Origin: Peromyscus leucopus
Lineage: Eukaryota; Chordata; Mammalia; Rodentia; Cricetidae
Length of the DNA: 64,000 bases
Direction of reading: 5' to 3'
NCBI RefSeq assembly: GCF_004664715.2
Contig: NC_051072.1
Coordinates: 43,197,642 to 43,261,641 of the forward strand
Below the pieces are notes generated by a model, which was not told where the DNA came from, did not search any database, and saw only the letters and a program-made list of their open reading frames with translations. The position numbers were made by a program, and so were the translations under genes. Within the stretch, counting starts at the first letter, position 1, and each line of letters opens with the position of its first letter. Positions 55,051 to 64,000 of this stretch are shown here, in pieces.

Positions 55051-56844
55051 ATAAATCTACATATATTTCTTTTAGGGACTAATTTTTGAGAATTCCTCTT
55101 CATTCTCAGAACAGAGTATTTGTAAGCCTGGTTTTCGTGACAGTGAATTTTCCATATGTTATTGTTAAGAGCCTGGGCATAGAAAACAGTCCCAGAGAAA
55201 TTAAGAGAATAGATACTAGATAGTAATAAGAAAATAAGTAAGTAAGAAAGAGTTCATAACTAAATTTCGTCTTTAAGGTAAATACTTCTGAGTCTTAAAC
55301 AGTCCAATAGTGGAAAGTATTTCTTGCTGATGTGTTTTCCACAGAGTAGCTTGTAAGGATATCTGACTTTATTTCTCTTAACACAAAAGCCACAGTTTCC
55401 ATCCATCCTGTTCCAGGTGACAGGAATTTATCTTATGACTGAATATTTTCCCATTATCCATATGACCACAGAGTATAGAATGCCTATGTTCAATGAAGTA
55501 GGGATCAAAAATTGCCTATGTACCCTGCAAACTTCTAAAATGGGAGCACAGACCCATCTGTAGGCCAGCTGCTGTTCTGCTCTGCTTGGTGAAACACAGC
55601 AATTACATGGAATTGGGGTAATGAGGCTCCTGCCAGCCAACTGGTGGACATTTTGTTACATCTAGATTTCAAGGAAGGTGAAATTATACCACAGCGACTG
55701 AGAGCTAAAATGTGGCTTTGCTTTTGCTGGTTGGGTAGATTATTTTGGTCTTCTGTGGGCTTTGTTCTGAGCTTCCTTCCACCTTGCAAGAACTACTCCA
55801 GAAAGTGTACCTGCACGTCAACAGTACACAAGAGGTGTTTGGCTTTGGAATCTCTATAAAAAAGCATTTAAGACCTCAAAGATGATGTCAGTGTGAGATT
55901 GACTTAGTCAAAGATAGGTCAGAAAAATTGTGAGCTGCCGTTCTGCTGGTCTCCTGTCTACATAATCCTCTGTCCTCTGTCAGAAAGCACATGCCCTGCT
56001 TCAGAGCGCTAAAAATCTAAATTCTTTTCAATATCTCAGGTATTCAGCAGCACCGTCACACTAGTTTTGGTGACTACTTGTCAGTGGAAGAAGATACTTC
56101 TCTGCTATTTCACTTTGCCATGTAGCTAAAATGTCACCATTCATGTATTGTGTAAATGAAGCAATTCCCTACAGGATTCAGACAAAGGGTAATTTTTGTT
56201 TGATTTCAATTGAGTGAGGCTCGAGGCAACAGCTTTTGAGGATGTTACCACAAAATGATTTTCCCAACCCCTTATGTTCTTTCTAAATGGACTTTAAATG
56301 TTATATTTTCAGGGGAAGCTTAAGATCCCTTAAGAGGTGGGAACAATCAAAGCAGTCTAATTCTATACTATTTGATCAAAGGATTAATTACTTGTATTTA
56401 AAATTCCAGATAGTTGGATGGGAAGGAAATCTTGCAGTCATGTAGAAGCCAGCTGCTGGGGAGGCTGCAGATGGGAACTTGGGTAGTATCAAGAGGTCTC
56501 CTGAGCAGAAGCAACTGCAGCAGAATTAAGACCAGAGAAGTCTCATAGTGTGTAGTGAAGAAATATTTCTACATACCGAAATATGTAGATGGTTTAACAT
56601 TTGTGTGGAGCCACATAGTAGCCCATTAAAAAATAAAGGGTTATAAATGACAATATGGCTTATGATAGGCACTTTTTGACATTTAACTTAGTTTCACTAT
56701 TATATAGAAACATTAGATCATGAACTATAATTTTTCAATGCTTCAGTGTATGCATACATGATATAAGCTTAAAACAGGTAAAATGCATCTATCTCCTCAG
56801 TCATCTTCCCCAGCTCCCACCACCACTTCCTCCCCACCCCCATC
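55051..56844. other. Unassigned non-coding stretch
   Basis: 1.8 kb without a recognised repeat, promoter or exon. The frames at 55428-55859 overlap on both strands and carry no domain. Confidence 0.45.
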
Positions 56845-56985
56845 TTCTTGGACAGAGATTTTGCTGCGTAGCCTTGGCTGATCTGGAACTGACTATGTAA
56901 ACCAGGCTGGCTTTGAACTAATAAGAGAGCAGCCTGCCTCTGCCTCCTGGGTGCTGGGATTAAAGGCATATGATACCAGTCCATC
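56845..56985 (-). repeat. B1 SINE, antisense
   Basis: 'gacagagattttgctgcgtagcc', 'ctggaactgactatgtaaaccaggctggctttgaacta', 'gcctctgcctcctgggtgctgggattaaaggcatatga'. Antisense B1 with a pyrimidine-rich tail on its left. Confidence 0.9.
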
Positions 56986-57229
56986 AAGACATGTTCTTCT
57001 TTCTGTCTGAAATCTACATGACATTACAGTAATCTAGGCCATTTTACTATGAAACATCACACTAGGACTTCTGGCTTCCAGCTGTCACTCCATATCCATG
57101 GACCAACCTACCCCCATCCTTCTTGTCCTCCAGCTCTATCCTGTTGGGGAAGGCCATAATGTGGAAGGGTACAACGTGGATGTTTTCTTATCTAGATTCA
57201 TCTGTGCAAAGTATTGTTTTAAAAGCCAT

Positions 57230-57689
57230 CCACATTGCATATGGCCTATGTCAATATGTCAATATATGCCCTATATGATATAAATATAGAAACTTTACAA
57301 ATATACTATAATTTATTTTCCTACTTACAATTTATTCTCCTAATGATGAGCATCTGTGTTGCTTCCAGTGCTGAGGTGTCATAAATAAGGCTGATGTCAA
57401 TACTGTTACACAAATCTTTTGGTGCACATCTGATTTTACTGATCTGGGATTAGATCTGGACTATGACCCAAGATTAGATTGTTATGACATGTTTTTTTTT
57501 TCATCTTCTTTTTCCCAAAATGGTCATATCTTTTAATATTCCCACAGAATCTATGAAAATTTCTGTTATCCCACACCCTTGGCAATACTTTATTTGGCCA
57601 GTCCTTTAAAATGCATTCAGTCTAAAAGCTTTATAGTGATGTTGCATTTTATTTTAATTTTGATTTCTTATAGTGAAATTGAATTATTT
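57230..57689 (-). mobile_element. Old L1 fragment, antisense
   Basis: 'atctgtgttgcttccagtgctgaggtgtcataaataaggctg', 'ttggtgcacatctgatt', 'cttggcaatactttatttggcc' is the reverse complement of the decayed L1 ORF2 end and 3' region. Boundaries approximate. Confidence 0.6.
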
Positions 57690-57860
57690 CTTTTATTTTG
57701 AGAGTATAATATAATTACATCATTTTCCCACTTTCCTCCCCTCAAACCCTCCTGTGTATACTTCATTGCTCTCTTCCAAATTCATGGCCTCTTTTTATAT
57801 AACACTGTTGTTATATGCATATATATGTGTATTTTATAGTAATAAAATATAGTATATGTA
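57690..57860 (-). mobile_element. Lx-type L1 3' end, antisense
   Basis: 'tattttgagagtataatataattacatc', 'cctcccctcaaaccctcctgtgtatac', 'ccaaattcatggcctctttttatataac'. Fifth occurrence of this L1 end block in the window. Confidence 0.75.
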
Positions 57861-57884
57861 TATTTTAATTCATTTACTGGTTGT

Positions 57885-58092
57885 TAACATTCTTTTATAA
57901 GGATTTATTTTATGTATGTGATTGGTTTGCCTTTATGTCAATAAGGCACCATATTTGTAGCTATTGTCTACAGAGACCAAAAGAGGGTAGCATGGACCAT
58001 GAAAAGGCATTACAGATGGTTGTGGGAACAGAATCTTGGTCCTACACGAGAGTAGCAAGTGTTCTTATCACTGAGCCACCTCTCCAGCCCCC
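57885..58092 (-). repeat. B3 SINE, antisense
   Basis: 'ggatttattttatgtatgtgattggtttgcc', 'gagaccaaaagagggtagcatgg', 'gatggttgtgggaacagaatcttggtcct', 'tcttatcactgagccacctctccagccc' is B3 read in reverse complement, head at the right end. Confidence 0.88.
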
Positions 58093-58937
58093 AAACTCTT
58101 CATTTCAAAATAAAATAATACTTTTGCATAATTGAAAGTATCACTTAATTAGCACTGGGAATAGCCATGAATCAAAAAGTCCAAATTAATAAAACAAAAG
58201 TAATTTTCGTCCTAATATTTGTCTGTTATTTGTTACAGTAACAGACAGCTAGCATATGATCTAATCTGAATATGAGAACCTACAAATGTTCTTCAAAGTA
58301 AATCATGAAAGAGACAGTGGGAGAGAAACAGCTTATATTGTAGATGGATGCTTCTCAAAATCTACCACACACCAGAATAAATGGTGATTTTGTAAAAACC
58401 ATAAATAGACCTTCAGGTTTCCCATAACAGGCACTGAGAGTCTAACAAACTCTGAGACCATGCTAATGTTTGGTCCTCATATCTGACTTGAGTAGAAAGC
58501 AAACTATGACTGACCTTGAATTGCTAGTTTTGTATAAGTCCTAATGAGTACTTGTAATTTAATTCTCTCTCCTTTTATGTTTTTTTTTAATTTCATACTA
58601 AAATTGTTTGAAATATTATTTCTAATTCAGCAGGATGCATTCATTTGTCACTTGCTGCAGTTACTGTTTCAATGAGTAAAATGATATATTGACACTAATA
58701 GGCATTCAGAACCTCTTCATGGAGATGTTGCTTTTGGTTTGTACATGATTAGTGAAAAAGATTTGGATGGGGGATTGAAGTAATGAAAGAGTAGAAACTG
58801 GCATAGTAAATGCATGAAAAGAGACATAAACATGCTCTGAGTAGTTAGCAAAAAGCTTCTCTGTGCTGGAATTCAAATATATATACAAATGGGTAAGTTT
58901 AGTATGGGAATTTAAAAAATTAAAGATACTTTCTAGG
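58093..58937. other. Unassigned non-coding stretch
   Basis: AT-rich, no recognised feature. Confidence 0.45.
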
Positions 58938-59380
58938 TTTTCTTCTTCCTCCTCCTCCTCTGCCTCCTCCTCCTTCTCCTTCCTCTTCCTGTTTTGTTTG
59001 TCTTCAATACACCCCAAGCCCCATTTTCCCTCCCTCCACTACTCCTAGAACCCCACCTTCCTTCTCACCCAGATCCACTCCTCCTCCATTTCCCTTCAGA
59101 AAAGAGCAGGCCTCCCAGGGATATCAACTACCACAAGTTCTGAGCCACCATTGATTGCCCCAGCACATCTTGAAGGCAGGATAGATTATAGGTCAAAGGT
59201 TGGTGTCCCAGTACCACCACTAAAAGCTTGCCTGGTTACACAAGATGGCTTGTTGAGGCTCTGTATCCTCCATTACTAGGGTTACCCTTGTAGAATCCTG
59301 GGAGCTTGTACTACACTGAGTTTCCACATATCACTCCCCATTCTATCACTAGGAAACATCTGTTGTTAAGAATCCTCTTC
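58938..59380 (-). mobile_element. L1 3' UTR-like sequence, antisense, with CTC-rich left end
   Basis: (TCC)n-rich 58938-58992, then 'tttccctccctccactactcctag', 'cccagatccactcctcctccatttcccttcagaaaagagcaggcctcccagggatatcaac', a phrase common in antisense rodent L1 3' UTRs. The part after 59160 is less certain. Confidence 0.6.
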
Positions 59381-59384
59381 CTAA

Positions 59385-60295
59385 CAGCTAAAAGAACTAT
59401 CAATCAAGTGAAGAAAATGCTCACATAGTAGGAGGGAATCTTAGCCAAGTTATATGCTTGACCAAGGATTAATATTCAGAATATTTGAAGAACTCAAAAA
59501 CAAAAAGCAAATAAAACAAATGACCCATTCATAAAAGGTATTGGGAGCTGAACAGAGAGTTCTCAAAAGAAGAAATGAAAATGGCTAAGAAACGTTCATC
59601 ATTCCTAGCAACCAGGAAATTGCAAGTCAAGACTACTTTGAGATGCGATCCTAATGGCAAACCAAACAAGTGACAGCAAATGATGGAGGGGATGCAGAGG
59701 AAAAAAGAACCATTATTCACTGCCCCTCTCGAAAAAAATATGAAGGATCCTCAAAATGCTAAAAATAAATAACCATATGATTTACTCTGTCAGTCCCTGG
59801 TATATGCTCAAAGGACTTGACAAATGTCCTATTCCACAGATATTTGCTCCAATGTGCACTGATGCTCTATTCACAATGGCTAGGAAATGGAAAAACAATA
59901 TAAATAATAATAAAAGAGTAACTAATAAATAGATAATGAAAATGTGGTATATATTATGAAATGTTATTCAGCTATGAAGAAAAATGAAATTAAGAACTTT
60001 GAAAGTAAATGGATAGAACCAAAAAAGGTCATATTGAGCAAGGTGACAGAGACGCAAAAGGACAAACCTCACATGCTTTCTCTCATCTGAGATTCCTAAC
60101 TCCAAATCTTGAGATGTGATTCTATAGCTTGGATTAACTGCAAACTAGAAAAGTAAGAAAGGGGACATTGTGAGGATATGAGGGAGGAACAATGGAGAGG
60201 AAATATCTGTAAAAGTGATCTCAAGGGGAAATGGAAAAAACAGGAGTCTTTAAGGAAATATATTATTAACTATATACTTAAAAATACCTATAATA
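59385..60295 (+). mobile_element. L1 LINE fragment: ORF2 C-terminus plus 3' UTR
   Basis: Landmarks as in 4444-5440: 'accaaggattaatattcagaata', 'gaaatgaaaatggctaagaaacg', 'ccaggaaattgcaagtcaagactactttgagatgc', 'aaaatgtggtatatattatgaaatg', 'cacatgctttctctcatctgagattcc'. Frame destroyed. The two copies share the same 5' truncation region by coincidence or by subfamily. Confidence 0.85.
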
Positions 60296-60310
60296 CAGTT
60301 AAGTTAGTAT

Positions 60311-60313
<3 letters not shown>

Positions 60314-60357
<44 letters not shown>
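60314..60357 (+). repeat. (CA)n microsatellite
   Basis: About 22 CA units after the L1 tail. Confidence 0.98.
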
Positions 60358-60360
<3 letters not shown>

Positions 60361-60429
60361 TTCAAATTAAACTTTCCTATCTGGACTAACAATGCTTAGA
60401 GTCATAGACTAACAAAACCCAATACCACG

Positions 60430-61300
60430 TATGAGAAGCCCTTTTTTTGAGTCATTGGTCAGAGTTGTCAAAGAGACTCCTATGACATTATTGGCTATTG
60501 CCATTGCCCTTGGCTGCCCCCCAGAAGTGAAAGGCAAGTGGCCTATGGCTAATGTATTCAAGGCCAGACCAAGTTGGATTTGATGGTACCAGAAAGCTAG
60601 CTCTCATGGTACCAGAAAGTACCAGACAAGCTTCCAAAAGAGGAAAGCAACCAACAGTGACCAGTATGGTACAATAACCCTAAGGTTGTATGGTCAATTA
60701 TGTTGGATCACTTATTTTGGAAAGGACAACAGAGCTTATTTAATTAGGTAGGTTAGTATGTTTCCTTCTTGGTTTTATGGCTAATCCCTTCTAAAAGATA
60801 CGTAAAATTTAGGCTAGTTTGTTCTTAATAATTTGGTGGTCACCAATAGCTCTCTAATTGGACTTAAGAACTGCTGGACAAGAGGGAAGCCATTCCTGGT
60901 ACTGGAAAACTAGTCAACTACCCAGGGCTAGTGAAGTCATGGATCTTAGAGGAGACCTTAACAACCACCACTTTACTAAAACAGAATAATCCCTTTCACT
61001 GCATTCTAAATATTTATCTTACACCCACAACTAAATGTAGTTCTCATCCCTCATCAAGTAAACTTATCTTTGTAGCAAATAAACCGTTACAGAAAACTGC
61101 AACAGATCAAAATGCAAAGGCACCAATTGATACTTCTACAACACACTTCTTGTCCCTGAGCTCTCAGGAAACATTTCAGAAGAGAAGGTGGGGAGATTAT
61201 AAAGCCAGAGAAACAAGGAGTTTGCTGTGAGATTGTGTGTCCTAGGAATGTCAGAAGCTACACCCATAAGGCCTCATCAGTACAACTCCCTAAACATGGC
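60430..61300 (+). mobile_element. L1 (Lx-like) 3' UTR segment
   Basis: 'aaatatttatcttacacccacaac', 'ttacagaaaactgcaacagatcaaaatgcaaag', 'gatacttctacaacacac', 'gagctctcaggaaacatttcagaagagaagg', 'gagattgtgtgtcctaggaatgtcagaagctacac' correspond to rodent L1 3' UTR text in sense orientation. The 99-codon frame 60931-61230 lies wholly in it and is not a gene. Left part (before 60900) less certain. Confidence 0.55.
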
Positions 61301-62877
61301 ATACGAATGTGGAAGGGGGACAGAGGCTTGAGACAGACATTGGTAACTATGTCTGTGATGAGAAGCAGGGAGACAAAGAAGCACAAGACAAAATAAAAGC
61401 AAAAATTCTATAAAAATGAATGATGAAGTCTTGGTCTCTGGTATTTCCACTAACTTCATCAGCCTTCTTTAGACTTCAGGGGGTTTTTGCCCTTGAAGTT
61501 CTGTCAAATCCTTAAAATTAAGCTCCCTCCCTGAAAATGAATCTAATAGCTCCTTGCACTAGTTATTCCCTTAAGGTGCCAAACCACCTAATTCTATTTT
61601 TCCTTATGAAAAAATGGCCTAAATTTTTAATGTCTTTTGTAAGTGATTAGCTACAAAGCAAGAGGAGATCCTATCTAACTGAATAAACTCGGTCATCCTT
61701 CACACTTAAGTGATCCAACAGAATTGACCTTGCACAAGGAGTAACTGTTTGGCATTTCTCCACTGATCTGGAAATCAGGGGCAAAAGGATGGACAACACC
61801 AAATAGTTCTCAGGGTTTGACAGTCAGCATAATCAAGTCAAACTCAGCAAACTGAACCTCAATGGGCCAGATATTTTATTCTTGGGTAGCACATGGTAAT
61901 TAACTTTTCTTTTTATTAGACCGAGATGTAATATTAAAATAATGATTCGGTTGTTCTGAGGTCTAATCTTGATGTGACAAGTACATAATCTTTATTAGTA
62001 GGACTTTCTATATTTACTCTCATGGCCTCATTAGGCCTAAATATTGTCAAATGTTCATGTACCAAGACTGAATTTGAAATAATTTATTTTCACTACTTGA
62101 CTGCATTTGTAAGCATAGGGAATGAGTGCTAATTAGCTAATTATCTCAAGACCACCTCTGAGAGTAAATCTAATAATGTCCTGTTGTTTTCAGGTAGCAT
62201 CTCATCTTATCTTAAGCCAAGAAAGCACAGTGTGATCATTAGCTGTGAGGCTCACTATCAAATCACCACAGTTTCAAGGTCAAAGCCACACACATTTATA
62301 TATTACACTTGTGCGGGTCACAAGTCTAACACACTCTCCCAAGCTAAAATTAAGCTCTTGATAGTGCTGTGCTCCCTTCCGGATGGCCAAGGGCAAATTT
62401 CATTTTCTTGCCATGCCAACGGTGTTGACAGAAATCAGATATTTATAAGAAGAAATTCTTCCTGGCTCCTAGAGACTAGTCATATTAATAAGCTCATAGT
62501 CACTTTCTTCCATCTTAAACATCTGTAACAAAGGATTTGTCCTTTTGTACTATACATCCCCATTCTACAGTGTCATCTCTCTAACCAGAGTAGGAAGAAT
62601 TATCTACTTGTATAGACCCATGTTACTGGGATTACTCTTCTCATATCAATGTTTCTGACCCAATGACACCTCTGAAGTTCTTTTAACTATGTAAAGCAAC
62701 ACAATCATAGGTTTCCATGATGTAATCAGCATCTTCAGATGGGCCATTCTACTTCCTACTATATTCATGAAAGCAAATTCATCGGTCAGAGGAAGAAATG
62801 ATGAAGACAGATTTTAACATCTCTTCTAAAATAGTCTTCAAACTATTAAGAATACTATACCATTTAAATACCTTACG
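61301..62877. other. Unassigned non-coding stretch
   Basis: AT-rich. 62184-62528 holds a 114-codon plus frame without a domain; its wording is vaguely like an old mammalian repeat but no family could be named. Confidence 0.4.
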
Positions 62878-62945
62878 AGTGACTGAGGAGGTGGCTCAGT
62901 CAGTAAAGTGCCTGCCACACAAGCATTCAAATTTTACAACCCCAT
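62878..62945 (+). repeat. B4/ID-type SINE head fragment
   Basis: 'gtgactgaggaggtggctcagtcagtaaagtgcctgccacacaagca' is the tRNA-derived head of a B4/B3-class SINE; the body is missing. Confidence 0.7.
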
Positions 62946-62989
62946 TCGTGAAACAAATATTACTTCTTTGGTACTCTGTGCACTACCTG

Positions 62990-63290
62990 AAGAGAAAGAT
63001 AACCATCAACCCAGCTACAAATCCTGCAGTGTACGCAGGTGATCTGTCCAATGCTGGCACAAACATGGTGGGAGCAACCAACCACTGTCTCGTTGGCTTT
63101 AAGGCCCAATCCATGAGATAGAACTCACGCCTGACATGTCTCAGATGGCCAAGAACCTGGGATTAGATAAGTCATAGGCCTAGGAGAAAAACAAATATTA
63201 TTGTTCTGCTAAAGGTACAATAGCAGTAAAATGACATCCAGCCATCCCTGGTATTAATAGTTCTCTGATGGTTGCAATGTCAGTCACAAA
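62990..63290 (+). mobile_element. Lx-type L1 3' UTR fragment, sense
   Basis: 'gcagtgtacgcaggtgatctgtcc', 'gtgggagcaaccaaccactgtctcgttggctttaaggccca', 'ccatgagatagaactcacgcctgacatg', 'ggccaagaacctgggattagataa' match rodent Lx 3' UTR text in sense orientation. Confidence 0.7.
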
Positions 63291-64000
63291 TGAGAACCAC
63301 TGAGTTAAATGCATGTCCTCTGGGAAGGCAACCTCAACCCTAGTACCCCAAAGGAAAACTTACTAAGCAGCTATGTTCTTTAACAGCCCCCCAAGAAAAA
63401 AAGATTGGCTGACAAAATTAAAAAACCCACTGTTGTTTGCAATTCCTATGAGAGACATGTTGGTCAAGGGTAGGGTTATGAACAACCTCCCATTTGATGC
63501 ACCAGTCATTAAAATGGTCCGTTATATCACTTCTGCGTACCAGAATGCTTATGGCTATTAAACTATTTTCACAGTCTGGAGAACAAGAAATAGTTCTGAT
63601 TTTTCACCTGATGTATTTCTGTGGGAAAGTAGAGCCCCTTATGACACCTGCTGGCACAGCAGGCCTAACACAATGTGGCAGAGAGACAGAAATGACAGCC
63701 AGACTGCGCCTTACTCCTCTGCCAAGATGACCTAGATTTGCTAAAATCCAGAGCCGTGTAGATCTGGGGAGTTCACAAAGTGCTGACCAGTTTTACTCCC
63801 TGGGGATGCAAGTCTCTCAGCCAAGTCACAAAGAACAAAGTGATGATCAAGAGATTAGAAAGTTCAATTAAAGACCAACTGCACAATGGACTTCAAAGTA
63901 GAGACAAGGAACCCAAAAGTACACTGAGGACTGTTCCCGGCTTCAAACACAACATTTTATTTGGCTTTTGTGTTTAGTCACTTAAATATTAATCTTTAGA
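63291..64000. other. Unassigned non-coding end of window
   Basis: Short plus-strand frames (up to 78 codons) overlap here without recognisable domains or splice structure. Part may continue the L1 3' UTR. Nothing can be claimed. Confidence 0.4.

Noticed and set aside
62184..62528. 114-codon plus-strand frame and possible old mammalian repeat
   Set aside because: Resemblance to ancient repeat wording is too vague to name a family, and no coding signature is present.

Overview
This window looks like nuclear DNA from a muroid rodent, most probably a cricetid (deer mouse, vole or hamster group). The sequence is AT-rich and carries rodent SINEs (B1, B2, B3, B4 and ID-like), Lx-type L1 3' ends, URR1 hAT elements, RMER1-like repeats, mammalian-wide MIR and L1 remnants, several ERV solo LTRs and many long CA/GT, GA, GATA, GAT and TTC microsatellites. 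The cricetid assignment is an inference from the B1 subtype (tail region GGAAAGGCGCAAA) and from an ERV that resembles the mys/mysTR group. I recognise no host protein-coding exon, rRNA, tRNA gene or CpG island. All reading frames are short and most lie inside repeats, so the window is intergenic or deep intronic.

Layout. 1-11.5 kb: a B4 SINE, a composite B1 SINE with intact target-site duplication (TSD), an ERV2-type solo LTR followed by an L1 fragment, two RMER1-like elements, a MIR and an old antisense L1. 11.5-14.4 kb: mostly unassigned. 14.4-19.9 kb: a nested block in which an old interspersed repeat has been split by a short polyadenylated RNA insertion, an L1 tail and a 4.66-kb minus-strand endogenous retrovirus. 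That ERV has a normal 3' LTR, a tract resembling a polypurine tract, a broken gag, no recognisable protease, polymerase or envelope, a tRNA-Lys1,2-type primer site and a structurally aberrant 5' LTR. 20-31.5 kb: a second short polyadenylated insertion, a second copy of the old repeat, L1 tails, two solo LTRs and a URR1. 31.5-42.5 kb: a second URR1 with a G4-type motif, B1s, a 604-bp LTR with perfect terminal inverted repeats, a higher-order minisatellite, and an L1 3' UTR array interrupted by a solo LTR. 42.5-52 kb: B2s, a 120-bp polypyrimidine tract, another ERV2-type solo LTR, a large CA-rich tract and a degenerate plus-strand L1 ORF2. 52-64 kb: B4/B1/B3 SINEs, L1 3' UTR pieces in both orientations and unassigned DNA.

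No gene network can be described. What can be read is insertion history. TSDs are recoverable for eight retroelements and, imperfectly, for the two URR1 copies. Nesting gives relative ages: LTRs sit inside L1 and MIR, and the ERV and L1 tail sit inside an older repeat. The most unusual objects are the palindromic 5' LTR of the ERV, the two tiny A-tailed insertions that share a similar 3' end, and the 73-bp higher-order minisatellite. Family names are from memory of consensus sequences and were not checked against a repeat library.
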